From contig NZ_ALPT02000060.1 in NCBI RefSeq assembly GCF_000292245.2, forward strand, positions 1 through 25,355: DNA of 25,355 nt, read 5' to 3'. Shown here one piece after another: positions 5,626 through 13,919 of this stretch. Position numbers and translations under genes: made by a program. The notes below the pieces were generated by a model. The model did no database searches and was not told the origin of the DNA. It worked only from the letters and a program-made list of their open reading frames with translations. Within the stretch, counting starts at the first letter, position 1. Each line of letters begins with the position of its first letter. The DNA comes from Alkalihalobacillus alcalophilus ATCC 27647 = CGMCC 1.3604. GTDB lineage: Bacteria; Bacillota; Bacilli; Bacillales; Bacillaceae_D.

Positions 5626-6495
5626 TTATTTATCTTTTTCGCTTTTAATATATGGAAGACCAATACGCATGACTCCACGAGTTTCAATTCCACCGAGTCC
5701 TTTATCTCCTGTAATTGTGTTGCGAATGACATCCCACAACCCTACATGTTCCATAAATGACGTCAAACTCACTTTAGCGACGATATAAACAGGGTCTAAG
5801 GCGTGAATATTAATTCTTTCTGGAGAGCTTGCAAAATTTGCTCCTGCCTTTATCAGTGTTTCAAAATGAGACTGACAAGCTCCAGCAAAAATAACAAGCT
5901 GGTCCCGATGCGGACAGAACCGCCGAGCAATCCTCACACATTCTGCAAAATACTTTGTATGGCGATAGGCTCGAACTTCTTCTTCCTCTCCTTTTGATTT
6001 AACATAAGCATCATGCCCCGTAATAACAAGGATATCTGGTTGCACCATTTCAAGCAAAGACTCCAATTGCTCAGGCATTTCTTTTTCTTGAATATGGACT
6101 CCATAAACCGGTATGCCTAGCTTCTGATATAACTCCGTGCATTTTCTTAAATAAAAACTATCGCCATCAATATGCAAAACACGACCTCTTAGCTCAAAAT
6201 AAGATGGTTCAGTAGTATAATGATCCGTTCCCTCATATTCACTCCGTTGCTTCATCAACTTAGCATCTTGCCGAAACAAACGATATGATTTTTCCTCTAC
6301 TTCTTTCACTTGCTCTCTTTTTTTTATACGTTCCTCGGCAGAGACAAGCTTTAAATCCCCCAGAGGAGCATCCGCTAGCAAGCGCATATCTTCTCCGGCC
6401 AACTCAGCCTGACTATCTACAATTTTTATAACACGAAAAAACACATCACATTTATAGGAATGACGAGCCACAATATCGCCTACTTTAATTTTCAT
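5626..6495 (-). CDS. yabG: Sporulation-specific protease YabG
   Basis: This 289-residue protein matches YabG (B. subtilis 290). YabG is a sporulation protease that processes spore coat proteins such as SafA and SpoIVA so that they can be cross-linked. Recognisable segments are MKIKVGDIVARHSY, VLHIDGD, PDILVITGHDAY, QLVIFAGACQSHFE, GANFASSPERINIHALDPV and KGLGGIETRGV. A conserved Cys-His (ACQSH) is a plausible catalytic site. The open frame starts seven codons earlier, but the ATG at 6495 has a GGAGG site seven bases upstream and matches the family start. A sigma-K-type promoter precedes it, as expected for a mother-cell coat-maturation enzyme. Confidence 0.96.
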   Translation of the reverse strand: MKIKVGDIVARHSYKCDVFFRVIKIVDSQAELAGEDMRLLADAPLGDLKLVSAEERIKKREQVKEVEEKSYRLFRQDAKLMKQRSEYEGTDHYTTEPSYFELRGRVLHIDGDSFYLRKCTELYQKLGIPVYGVHIQEKEMPEQLESLLEMVQPDILVITGHDAYVKSKGEEEEVRAYRHTKYFAECVRIARRFCPHRDQLVIFAGACQSHFETLIKAGANFASSPERINIHALDPVYIVAKVSLTSFMEHVGLWDVIRNTITGDKGLGGIETRGVMRIGLPYIKSEKDK

Positions 6496-6515
6496 CGATA
6501 CGCCTCCCTCTCCCA

Positions 6516-6544
6516 TAGGCTATGACAGAAACAAGAAAACTGTG
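6516..6544 (-). promoter_or_regulatory. Sigma-K-type promoter of yabG
   Basis: On the minus strand CATAGCCTA (6516-6524) fits the sigma-K -10 consensus CATAnnnTA exactly, with an AC core (inside CACA, 6541-6544) 17 bases upstream. B. subtilis yabG is a sigma-K gene. Confidence 0.65.
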
Positions 6545-6550
6545 AATTGA

Positions 6551-6680
6551 AAAGAAGAGTGGAAGGAAGCGGTCAGGAACGAGGAAAAATTAGAACAGCC
6601 TTGGAAGTCGCTCTTTGACTTCCCAAGGATGGACGATTTTTCCTGAGTTCCTGCTGACTGCAGCTCGACAAAGAAAAGCG
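6551..6680 (+). repeat. 130-bp dispersed folded repeat, copy 1
   Basis: This copy aligns without gaps to 24111-24240, with 14 differences by my count (about 89% identity). It contains nested inverted repeats: AGGAAC/GTTCCT, AGGAAAAAT/ATTTTTCCT and a central GGAAGTC/GACTTCC with a 7-base loop, so the whole unit can fold into one long hairpin. It lies between yabG and rsmA; its right end runs into the rsmA terminator. No open frame explains it. Confidence 0.88.
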
Positions 6681-6712
6681 GTTTCCTACGAGTCCATTCG
6701 TAGAAACCGCTT
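6670..6712 (-). terminator. Intrinsic terminator of rsmA
   Basis: AAGCGGTTTC plus TACGA pair with TCGTA plus GAAACCGCTT (6676-6712, one bulge) around a 6-base loop. On the minus strand the stem is followed by TTCTTTG, a modest T-run. Confidence 0.78.
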
Positions 6713-6737
6713 CATGATTAAAAATCCCTAACTGCAC

Positions 6738-7610
6738 TTAACCTAATTGCTCTAACAAAGCATCACTTAACACGGCGAATTCCTCCATCGATAACGTTTC
6801 GCCCCGACGCCTCCCATCAATTCCTGCTTGTTCTAACGCCTTTTCCACCTCTGGCTTTTGTTCCTTTGAAGCTAAATTATGAATGAGGTTGTTTAATAAC
6901 GTTTTACGACGATTGGCAAAACTCGAATGGAAGACTTTAAAAAAGAACTCTTCATCCTGAACCTGAACAGGTGGTTCTTCACGAATTGTCAGACGTAAAA
7001 CAGCTGAATCCACTTTTGGTTTTGGAACAAAAACAGAGGCAGGTACGGTCATCATTTTTTCAGCCTTCGCATAAAATTGAGCGGCTATTGATAAGGAACC
7101 ATATTCCTTTGTTCCCGGCTTTGCTGAAATGCGCTCCGCAACCTCTGCCTGTATCATGACGACAATCCCGCGGATAGGAAGCTTCTCTTCTAACAATTTC
7201 ATTAAAATTGGCGTCGTCACATAATACGGTAAATTGGCAACGACCATTAGATCCTGACCTTGCTCAAACTTCTCTTCAATCGTCTCTTTTAAATCGGCCT
7301 TCAATACATCTGAATGAATAATTTCAGCGTGCGGATACGGAGCCAATGTCTCTTTTAGTACTGGCAACAAACGCTGGTCAATTTCAAAAGATACGACTTT
7401 TTTCGCTTTCTTGGCCACTTGTTCTGTTAAAGCCCCGATACCAGGCCCAACCTCAATCACACCTGAATCCGGTGTTAACTCAGCCGCTGCCACGATATTA
7501 TGTAAAATATTCGTATCAATTAAGAAGTTTTGACCTAAACTTTTTTTAAAATGAAACCCGTATTTTTCTAATATTTCTCGCGTCCTTGCTGGTGTTGCAA
7601 TGTCTTTCAT
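6738..7610 (-). CDS. rsmA: 16S rRNA adenine dimethyltransferase RsmA (KsgA)
   Basis: RsmA dimethylates two adjacent adenines near the 3' end of 16S rRNA (A1518/A1519 in E. coli numbering), a late step in small-subunit assembly; loss gives kasugamycin resistance. The 290-residue protein has KKSLGQNFLID near the N-terminus, the SAM-binding motif VIEVGPGIGALTE, the catalytic motif NLPYYVTTPI and the C-terminal FANRRKTLLNNL. A TTG lies one codon before, but the ATG at 7610 has GAGGAGG seven bases upstream. Its A is the last base of the rnmV stop (TGATG), so it is translationally coupled to rnmV. Confidence 0.97.
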   Translation of the reverse strand: MKDIATPARTREILEKYGFHFKKSLGQNFLIDTNILHNIVAAAELTPDSGVIEVGPGIGALTEQVAKKAKKVVSFEIDQRLLPVLKETLAPYPHAEIIHSDVLKADLKETIEEKFEQGQDLMVVANLPYYVTTPILMKLLEEKLPIRGIVVMIQAEVAERISAKPGTKEYGSLSIAAQFYAKAEKMMTVPASVFVPKPKVDSAVLRLTIREEPPVQVQDEEFFFKVFHSSFANRRKTLLNNLIHNLASKEQKPEVEKALEQAGIDGRRRGETLSMEEFAVLSDALLEQLG

Positions 7611-8167
7611 CAATTTTCCTCCTCTAAATAAACATCCTTAAGAGCTTTGGCGAACTCTTCGGAACTAATATGAAACGTACGTAATCTGTTATAAAGTTGC
7701 TTTCCATTCGCATAACCAATACCGAGCCGTTCTCCTAATCGTTCACGTCTACTTTTAGCTTTCGCCCCTGCTATTAAACCTGCTTGGAATAGATCTTGTT
7801 TTGATATTTGTTCAGATGGCTCTTCATACTCTTCCCTTACCATTTCAAGCGCTAAGCGAATTGCTTCAGGTGTCGCATTTTCAACGCCTAAATTATTTCC
7901 TTTTTTTGAAAGAGCATCTTTTTTAGGGAGAAACGCATGTTTACATCCACTTACTCTCGCACTAATAATTTTTCGTATCCGCTCCCCTGGATAATCAGGG
8001 TCTGTAAAAATAATCACCCCTCTACGCTCCTGGGCGAGCTCAATCTGGATGAGAACTGACTCATTAACAGCCGAACCATTTGTTTCAATCGTATCAGCAT
8101 CGACCGCTCTTTTAATCGCCACCGTATCATCTCGACCTTCGACAACGATCACTTCTTTGATTTTCAT
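7610..8167 (-). CDS. rnmV: Ribonuclease M5 (5S rRNA maturation)
   Basis: RNase M5 makes the final cuts on both sides of 5S rRNA. The 185-residue protein has a Toprim domain: the catalytic glutamate in VVEGRDD (Glu10) and the metal-binding DxD in FTDPDYPG (Asp56, Asp58). The C-terminal half (KSRRERLGERLGIGYANGKQLYNRL) is the family-specific region. The ATG has AAGGAG about nine bases upstream. The gene is coupled to rsmA by a one-base overlap, as in other Bacilli. No strong promoter is obvious in the 270 bases upstream, which also hold a TTGATTAATCAA palindrome (8231-8242). Confidence 0.96.
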   Translation of the reverse strand: MKIKEVIVVEGRDDTVAIKRAVDADTIETNGSAVNESVLIQIELAQERRGVIIFTDPDYPGERIRKIISARVSGCKHAFLPKKDALSKKGNNLGVENATPEAIRLALEMVREEYEEPSEQISKQDLFQAGLIAGAKAKSRRERLGERLGIGYANGKQLYNRLRTFHISSEEFAKALKDVYLEEEN

Positions 8168-8328
8168 CTCTTTGCTCCTTATATTTTAAACCGAATTGAC
8201 CTTCTCTAACAGAAAGCCAGCAGATTGTACTTGATTAATCAATAAAATAGTTTCTTTAGTTTATCACTTTTTATGAAAAGTTCCTACTAGCGGCATCAAT
8301 ACAATATTACTTCACTAGACTTTCTCTG

Positions 8329-8389
8329 TTTGGCGGCGTTTCTCTCCTCTTTTTACACATCAACCCCGGCCAAAGTAATAACCGCCAAA
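8329..8389. repeat. 8-bp inverted repeat beyond the yabE terminator
   Basis: TTTGGCGG (8329-8336) and CCGCCAAA (8382-8389) are 45 bases apart, in the gap between yabE and rnmV. Its role is unknown; the right arm abuts the T-run of the yabE terminator. Confidence 0.4.
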
Positions 8390-8429
8390 AGAACAAAAAG
8401 AAAAGCACAGAGCCGCTGCCCTGCACTTT
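8386..8429 (-). terminator. Intrinsic terminator of yabE
   Basis: AAAGCACAGAGC (8402-8413) and GCCCTGCACTTT (8418-8429) form, in the minus-strand RNA, 12 continuous pairs including three G-U, with a 4-base loop. T-rich sequence follows. Confidence 0.85.
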
Positions 8430-8440
8430 ACAATTTAAGC

Positions 8441-9697
8441 TTAATCTAGAATGGTTATCTTCACTTGTTTGCGGCCCCAACGTTGGGCTTCTGCCTTTGT
8501 TGGAACGTGAACATCAATTTTATTTCCGCTAATAGAGCCACCTGTATCACCAGCAATCGCCACACCATAGCCTTCCACTTCAACACGGCTGCCTAATGGG
8601 ATAATACTCGGATCAACGGCAATGACTTTCATATTAGGATTATTTTTTAAATTAATGCCTGTGGCTGTGACACCACTACAACCGTTACAGCCAGCTGTAT
8701 ACGCCGTAGCCGTTACCGTAAATGTCTTATTATCAGATGCTGAACTACTTGATTGGTTGGACTCACTCTTATTACTACTTGATTGGTTAGAAGATGATGG
8801 CGTGGAACTTCTTGCAACTTGGACAGGTTCTGGTTTCGTTCCAACCGCAATCACACGATCAGCACTTTCCTTCACTATCTCTTCTTTTACAAGCTCTCGG
8901 GAAACTTCTTCACCGTCTTCAAACACGACTTCATAGTGTTTTTCAACTTTTCCCTCTTCGCCTTCATCCACGACTTTCTCTTTTCCACTTTCAAGCGTAT
9001 TGTCTTTTTTAGTCACTGTACCAAAAGAGACCGTTTCTTCCACTACATCGGTGACTTTTTCTACCCGCACAACTTTAACTTGTGCTTCTTGCTCTAGCTT
9101 TTCCTCGAGTGCTGGTTCCACACGATCAAGTTTACCTAAAGACACATCTTCTTTTTCTAAAAAGTCAGCGACAGTCGTCGAAGTTGTCCAAAACTCTTGC
9201 TCTTCCCCATCACTCGTTAACACAACTTGAAAGGCCGAATCAAATTGAATCTCCAAATTTTCAGTTATGATTGTTGCAAGAGCTGGTTCTATCACGTCAT
9301 GTTCCTTATATGCTATATCTAAATCTTCAAGAAGTTGTTCGATTGTATCTCTGGTCGTCCACACTGTCTCTTCTTGCCCGTCAATCGTTACAAACACTTC
9401 CTTCGCCTTCTTCCAAACGACTTCCATGTTCCCAGTAATTTCGGTATCAAGTGCTGGTTCTATAAGATCATGCTCTTGGACATTCCAGTTTTGCTCCATC
9501 ATGAAATCAGCAAGTGTGCTAGCGTGTGTATCATATCTCTCTACTTCGCCATCAATGCTAATTTCAACCGTGGCCTTTGTCACCTCGTATACAGCGTAAA
9601 TAATTACGCCAACGAAGAGAATGAGACTAATGACGGAGATGAATAATCCCTTTCCAGTAAGCTTACCTGGTAGAAGATTACGTATGTTTGCTACCAT
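8441..9697 (-). CDS. yabE: YabE-type cell-wall protein with DUF348, G5 and 3D domains
   Basis: This 418-residue protein is a probable membrane-anchored cell-wall lytic enzyme of the Rpf/Sps-like group. A signal-anchor helix spans about 17-37. Three ubiquitin-like DUF348 repeats follow (about 42-85, 100-145, 157-200, each ending in a variant of IEPAL), then a G5 domain (about 205-288) and a Ser/Asn-rich linker (297-322). A C-terminal 3D domain carries Asp362, Asp384 and Asp395 (AVDPSIIPLGS, IAGDTGG, KIDVHV), the likely catalytic acids of this MltA-like fold. The ATG at 9697 has AGGAG eight bases upstream. A consensus sigma-A promoter and a strong terminator suggest a single-gene transcript. 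Confidence 0.93.
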   Translation of the reverse strand: MVANIRNLLPGKLTGKGLFISVISLILFVGVIIYAVYEVTKATVEISIDGEVERYDTHASTLADFMMEQNWNVQEHDLIEPALDTEITGNMEVVWKKAKEVFVTIDGQEETVWTTRDTIEQLLEDLDIAYKEHDVIEPALATIITENLEIQFDSAFQVVLTSDGEEQEFWTTSTTVADFLEKEDVSLGKLDRVEPALEEKLEQEAQVKVVRVEKVTDVVEETVSFGTVTKKDNTLESGKEKVVDEGEEGKVEKHYEVVFEDGEEVSRELVKEEIVKESADRVIAVGTKPEPVQVARSSTPSSSNQSSSNKSESNQSSSSASDNKTFTVTATAYTAGCNGCSGVTATGINLKNNPNMKVIAVDPSIIPLGSRVEVEGYGVAIAGDTGGSISGNKIDVHVPTKAEAQRWGRKQVKITILD

Positions 9698-9726
9698 GTC
9701 ATAAACTCCTCTCTCTCAACGTCCGA

Positions 9727-9756
9727 ATTATAAACACTGACCTCCTCTTTTGTCAA
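9727..9756 (-). promoter_or_regulatory. Sigma-A promoter of yabE
   Basis: On the minus strand a consensus TTGACA (9751-9756) and TATAAT (9727-9732) are separated by 18 bases, 30 bases upstream of the start codon. Confidence 0.85.
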
Positions 9757-10014
9757 CTTTATATTTTTGTATCTCTCCCGCATGTTGTTCATTATCCACG
9801 AAATTTCGAACGAGGGAAATAAAAAAATATCGACACGTCCACTGTATGTATAACGTCCAAATTGTAGAACAAAAACGAATTTAGCAAAAAGAGGACAAGC
9901 ATATACAAAAAGCGACAAAAACCCTTTTAAACTAATACATCACACACCTTTAAAATCCTACATGATTTGTCAAATTGTAATGAAGATGTAATCTATATTA
10001 CAACAAAAATCGAA

Positions 10015-10044
10015 GAAAAAAATGGACCCCAACTTGGTCCATTT
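10015..10044 (-). terminator. Intrinsic terminator of tatD
   Basis: AAATGGACC (10020-10028) and GGTCCATTT (10036-10044) form a perfect 9-bp stem with a 7-base loop, followed by a T-run on the minus strand. Confidence 0.9.
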
Positions 10045-10050
10045 ACTCGT

Positions 10051-10818
10051 TTATTTAATCTTAAATAATTTTTTTGCATTTTCTCTCGTTTGCAATGCAA
10101 TTTCTTCCAGACTCATCTCACGCAATTCAGCAATTTCTTTGGCAACTAATTCCACATAAGCTGGTTCATTTCTTTTCCCACGAAATGGATGGGGAGCAAG
10201 ATAAGGACAGTCTGTTTCAATTAACAAACGCTCAAGTGGAACTTCTTTGGCAATTAACTTTGGACGCTTCGCATTTTTAAACGTTACAGGTCCTCCTAAA
10301 GAAATATAGAAGTTCATATCTAAGCATTGGGTTGCTATTTCTACACTTCCACCAAAGCAATGCATAATTCCACCGACTTCTTCTGCCTTTTCTTCTCTCA
10401 AAATATCGACAACATCTTGATCGGCATCACGATTATGGATGATGATCGGTAGTTGAACCTTTTTAGCTAGTGCAATTTGTTGACGAAAGACTTGTTTTTG
10501 AATCTCCTTTGGCGACTTGTCCCAATGATAATCTAACCCCATCTCTCCTAGGGCGACTACTTTCGGATGAGCAGCAAGTTCTTCCAACCATTTTAAGTGA
10601 TCCTCTGTCATATCAATCGCATCAACCGGGTGCCAACCAACTGCCGCATAGAGTTGCTCATATTTCTCTATTAACTTAAGAGCTCGATTAATGGTCTTCT
10701 CATCAAAACCGACGACAACCATCTCTTTCACACCGGCCTCTTCTGCCCTCTGAATAACCTCCTCTAGATCATCATCAAATTGATCAGCATTCAGATGAAC
10801 ATGTGTATCAAAAAGCAT
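10051..10818 (-). CDS. tatD: TatD-family metal-dependent DNase (YabD)
   Basis: TatD proteins are TIM-barrel metal-dependent hydrolases with 3'-5' exonuclease activity on DNA, linked to repair and DNA turnover. All expected metal ligands are present in this 255-residue protein: His6 and His8 (DTHVHL), Glu92 (ALGEMGLDY), His128 (IIIHNRDA), His153 (MHCFGG) and Asp203 (IETDCPYLAP). The ATG has AAAGGAG about eight bases upstream. It lies downstream of metG, as yabD follows metS in B. subtilis. The strong hairpin between them has only a weak T-run, so some read-through from metG is plausible. Confidence 0.96.
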   Translation of the reverse strand: MLFDTHVHLNADQFDDDLEEVIQRAEEAGVKEMVVVGFDEKTINRALKLIEKYEQLYAAVGWHPVDAIDMTEDHLKWLEELAAHPKVVALGEMGLDYHWDKSPKEIQKQVFRQQIALAKKVQLPIIIHNRDADQDVVDILREEKAEEVGGIMHCFGGSVEIATQCLDMNFYISLGGPVTFKNAKRPKLIAKEVPLERLLIETDCPYLAPHPFRGKRNEPAYVELVAKEIAELREMSLEEIALQTRENAKKLFKIK

Positions 10819-10871
10819 TTATACCACTCCTTTAACAAACTATCACTCCATAAAATTATTCTAAAATAACA

Positions 10872-10899
10872 ATAGAGAGAAGAACAATCTTCTCTCTAT
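10872..10899 (-). terminator. Hairpin after metG (probable terminator)
   Basis: ATAGAGAGAAGA (10872-10883) and TCTTCTCTCTAT (10888-10899) form a perfect 12-bp stem with a 4-base loop. The T-run after it on the minus strand is interrupted (TGTTATTTT), so termination may be partial. Confidence 0.6.
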
Positions 10900-10917
10900 A
10901 TAACAATTAGGTTACAA

Positions 10918-12912
10918 TTACTTTACTTTTGCCCCATTTGGTAATGATCCATCCACTGTAGCAAGTTGGAGTTTCTTTCCTTTAGACCCGGCTAAAATCA
11001 TCCCTTGTGAGAGTTCACCACGTAATTTCACTGGTTTTAAATTTGTTACACAAATGACTTTTTTACCAACTAGCTCTTCTGGTTTATAATATTTTGCAAT
11101 ACCAGAAACAACCTGTCTTTGTTCAAACCCAACATCAAGCTGAATTTTTAATAAACGGTCTGCTCCTTCGACTTGTTCCGCTTTTAATACTTCAGCGACA
11201 TGAAGTTCTACCTTTGTAAAATCATCAATCGTAATTTCATTGTCTTTTACAACCGGCTCAATCTTTTCTTCCTTCTGTCCATCTTCAGATAACAACACGC
11301 CACCCATCTGGGAAACAATATGACTAACTTCTTCTTTTACATCTAAACGAGGGAAAATTGGGTTCCCTTTTTCTACCTTTGTACCGGCTTTTAATTGACC
11401 AAACTGAGATAAAGACTCCCATGATGTTTGCTCTTCCGTAATCCCGAGCTGAGCCCAAATTTTCGCAGGGGTTTCCGTCAAGAACGGCTGAATTAAAATC
11501 GAGATGTAACGAAGCGACTCGGCTAAATGATTCATTACAGAACCAAGCTCTTCTTTTTTCGATTCATCCCTTGCAAGTAGCCATGGTTGAGTTTCATCAA
11601 TATATTTATTCGTCCGACTCACCATTTGCCAGATCGCCGTTAAAGCAACCGAAAATTCCATTTCTTCCATCGAATCTTCCACTTTTTTCACGGTAGCGTC
11701 GACAAGGTCAAGGAGAGGGGCATCAAATGGAGTCGCATCTTTAACATACGCTGGAATTTCTCCATCAAAATATTTGTCAATCATCGCGACCGTACGATTT
11801 AAAAGGTTACCTAAATCGTTCGCTAAATCGAAATTAACACGGTCCACAAATCCTTCTGGTGTAAACGTACCATCTGAACCAAATGGAACTTCTCTTAGTA
11901 AATAATAGCGAAGAGCATCAAGACCGTAACGATCGATTAATGGAACCGGATCGACCACATTTCCTTTCGATTTAGACATCTTTCCATCTTTCATTAATAA
12001 CCACCCATGACCAAATACTTTTTTCGGTAATGGTAGATCAAGAGCCATTAACATAATCGGCCAATAAATCGTATGGAAACGGACAATTTCTTTTCCAACT
12101 AAATGAACGTCTGCTGGCCAATATTTTTGATACAAGCTATCGTTTTCTTTGCCATAGTCTAAGGCCGTAATATAGTTACAAAGGGCATCAATCCAAACGT
12201 AAATCACATGTTTTGGATTGCTCGGCACTTGAACTCCCCAAGAATAGGACGTTCTCGATACAGCTAAATCTTCTAAACCTGGTTTAATAAAGTTGTTAAT
12301 CATTTCTTTTTTACGAGATTCAGGCTGAATGAAGGTTGGATTGTCTTCATAGTACTTCAGAAGACGATCGGCGTATTTACTCATTTTGAAGAAATAAGAT
12401 TCCTCCCGCACCTTCTCAACTGGGTGACCACTATCAGGACTTTTTCCACCAATAATCTGTCCATTCTCATCTTTGACTGGGTCCACTAGTTGCAGTTCTG
12501 TATAGAACGTTTCATCTGGAACTGAATACCAGCCTTCATACTCATCTAAATAAATATCTCCTTGCTCAAGGAAACGCTCGAAAATTTGGGCAACGATTTC
12601 CTTATGACGCACTTCGGTTGTTCGAATAAAATCATCATAAGAGATATCAAGTTTTTTCCATAATTGCTGGATGCCAGCGACAATCTCATCGACAAATTCT
12701 TTTGGCGTTTGCCCTTTCGCTTCGGCTTTTTGTTCAATTTTTTGGCCATGCTCATCGGTTCCTGTTAAATAACGAACATCATAACCACGAATACGCTTAT
12801 ATCTTGCCATCGCATCACCTGCAACCGTTGTATACGCGTGACCGATATGGAGCTTATCACTCGGGTAGTAGATTGGGGTTGTAATATAAAAACTTTTCTT
12901 TTCTGCTGTCAA
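10918..12912 (-). CDS. metG: Methionyl-tRNA synthetase
   Basis: This class I synthetase charges tRNA-Met. The 664 residues equal the B. subtilis MetS length. The HIGH motif is at 22-25 (LHIGHAYTT) and KMSKS at 311-315 (GKMSKSKGN). The anticodon-binding helices follow, then a C-terminal OB-fold tRNA-binding/dimerisation domain from about 565 (TKVELHVAEV, KPVKLRGELSQGMILA). No Cys4 zinc knuckle is seen near 125-150, as in the Bacillus form. The start is TTG at 12912, with GAGGAGG eight bases upstream. A T-box leader precedes it, so it responds to uncharged tRNA. In B. subtilis metS lies next to abrB; here herA and nurA lie between them. Confidence 0.98.
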   Translation of the reverse strand: MTAEKKSFYITTPIYYPSDKLHIGHAYTTVAGDAMARYKRIRGYDVRYLTGTDEHGQKIEQKAEAKGQTPKEFVDEIVAGIQQLWKKLDISYDDFIRTTEVRHKEIVAQIFERFLEQGDIYLDEYEGWYSVPDETFYTELQLVDPVKDENGQIIGGKSPDSGHPVEKVREESYFFKMSKYADRLLKYYEDNPTFIQPESRKKEMINNFIKPGLEDLAVSRTSYSWGVQVPSNPKHVIYVWIDALCNYITALDYGKENDSLYQKYWPADVHLVGKEIVRFHTIYWPIMLMALDLPLPKKVFGHGWLLMKDGKMSKSKGNVVDPVPLIDRYGLDALRYYLLREVPFGSDGTFTPEGFVDRVNFDLANDLGNLLNRTVAMIDKYFDGEIPAYVKDATPFDAPLLDLVDATVKKVEDSMEEMEFSVALTAIWQMVSRTNKYIDETQPWLLARDESKKEELGSVMNHLAESLRYISILIQPFLTETPAKIWAQLGITEEQTSWESLSQFGQLKAGTKVEKGNPIFPRLDVKEEVSHIVSQMGGVLLSEDGQKEEKIEPVVKDNEITIDDFTKVELHVAEVLKAEQVEGADRLLKIQLDVGFEQRQVVSGIAKYYKPEELVGKKVICVTNLKPVKLRGELSQGMILAGSKGKKLQLATVDGSLPNGAKVK

Positions 12913-12951
12913 AATAGACGCCTCCTCGTAATTTCACTTTAAAAAACAATA

Positions 12952-13243
12952 CAAAAAGCCCTCATCCAACATGGGACGAGAGCGTTTCTCACGTGGTACC
13001 ACCCAATTTCCCCTTTTCAAAAATCAAAAGGGCTCAATAAGTCATTTGACAATCTGTTAACGCCAGCTACGTCACACCCTTATGCCTTTTATGAGACACT
13101 CGAATGTAAGTTCCTCCCGAGACCATCTTCTAACGCTGATTTATACCGGTTTTCAGCTCCCCCGGCTCTCTGCACGCAATAACTGCTTATAAATCTAGGC
13201 ATTGTACTCATCTCTTCATCGGAATCCTATATAAATCCATCTT
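12952..13243 (-). promoter_or_regulatory. T-box riboswitch leader of metG
   Basis: The minus-strand leader contains the T-box sequence GGGTGGTACCACG (about 12992-13004), followed by a 10-pair terminator stem (12958-12967 with 12974-12983, two G-U pairs) and a T-run. Further upstream are the Stem I features: a GAUGAAGAGAUGAGUAC start and the AGAGAGCCGGGG...CUGAAAACCGG distal loop region. A candidate AUG specifier lies at 13124-13126, which would read tRNA-Met; I have not folded it. Uncharged tRNA binding should favour the antiterminator and read-through into metG. Confidence 0.9.
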
Positions 13244-13249
13244 TCCATA

Positions 13250-13278
13250 ATTGTACCCAAAATATACCTAACAATCAA
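13250..13278 (-). promoter_or_regulatory. Sigma-A promoter of the metG leader
   Basis: On the minus strand TTGATT (13273-13278), 17 bases, TACAAT (13250-13255). Transcription would begin near 13243, just before the T-box Stem I. Confidence 0.7.
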
Positions 13279-13333
13279 TCAGGGAATACTGAATAATCAA
13301 TGATAAGATTCAACCAATTTTCATTCATAAGAG

Positions 13334-13799
13334 ATTGGTAATGTAATTTTTACTTTCTCTCCATTACGGTGCGTATTATCCAGGATTGGTAATGTAATTT
13401 TTACTTTCTCTCTTTTTCGGTGCGTATTATCCTCAATTGGTAATGTAATCTTCCCTTGCTCCCTTTTTCGGTGCGTATTATCCAGGATTGGTAATGTAAT
13501 TTTTACTTTCTCTCCATTACGGTGCGTATTATCCTCAATTGGTAATGTAAATTTCCCTTGCTCTCTTTTTCGGTGCGTATTATCCGCAATTGGTAATGTA
13601 ATTTTTACTTTCTCTCCATTACGGTGCGTATTATCCAGGATTGGTAATGTAATTTTTACTTTCTCTCTTTTTCGGTGCGTATTATCCGCAATTGGTAACG
13701 TAATCTTCCCTTTCTCTCCATTACGGTGCGTATTATCCTCAATTGGTAATGTAATCTTCTCTTTCCCCCTTTTACGGTGCGTATTAACCGTGATTGGTC
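13334..13799. repeat. 51-bp tandem repeat array (nine full units)
   Basis: Units begin (ATTGGTA) at 13334, 13385, 13436, 13487, 13538, 13589, 13640, 13691 and 13742, each exactly 51 bases apart; a tenth partial unit starts at 13793. The blocks CGGTGCGTATTATCC and ATTGGTAATGTAA are nearly constant, while about 20 bases between them vary between two main types. There are no unique spacers, so this is not CRISPR. One minus-strand frame is open from 13797 to a stop at 13321 (158 codons) and reads repeats of DNTHRNGEKVKITLPI. It has no ATG, GTG or TTG and is closed upstream by a stop, so no gene is called. The antisense frame in the same register is also open. Confidence 0.95.
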
Positions 13800-13832
13800 A
13801 TACTCACCTGCTCTTAAATGGGTTTTTGACAA

Positions 13833-13880
13833 GAAAAAATAAGCATTTGCTCCAATGTTTTTCAAAAGGCAAATGCTTAT
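13833..13880 (-). terminator. Intrinsic terminator of nurA-herA
   Basis: ATAAGCATTTGC (13839-13850) and GCAAATGCTTAT (13869-13880) form a perfect 12-bp stem. On the minus strand six T residues follow. It lies 40 bases past the herA stop. Confidence 0.9.
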
Positions 13881-13919
13881 CCAGTTCAGTTCATCTAAAA
13901 ACCTCTTTAATAAAAACGG

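Noticed and set aside
5416..5788. Plus-strand open frames opposite the yabG 3' end
   Set aside because: They are antisense to a well-conserved gene, cross its terminator and have no ribosome binding sites.
8622..9646. Long plus-strand open frames opposite yabE
   Set aside because: They are antisense shadows of the Glu/Val/Thr-rich yabE coding sequence. B. subtilis yabE has a known antisense RNA, but I see no promoter here that supports one.
9691..9918. 75-residue minus-strand open frame upstream of yabE
   Set aside because: It covers the yabE promoter and ribosome binding site and overlaps the gene start, with no family resemblance.
13334..13799. CRISPR array
   Set aside because: The period is exact and the sequence between conserved blocks is itself repeated, so there are no unique spacers, and no cas genes are near.
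13656..13865. 69-residue minus-strand open frame in the tandem array
   Set aside because: It is in a frame that is interrupted by TAA in most units; the other minus-strand frame is the one open throughout. It also overlaps the herA terminator.
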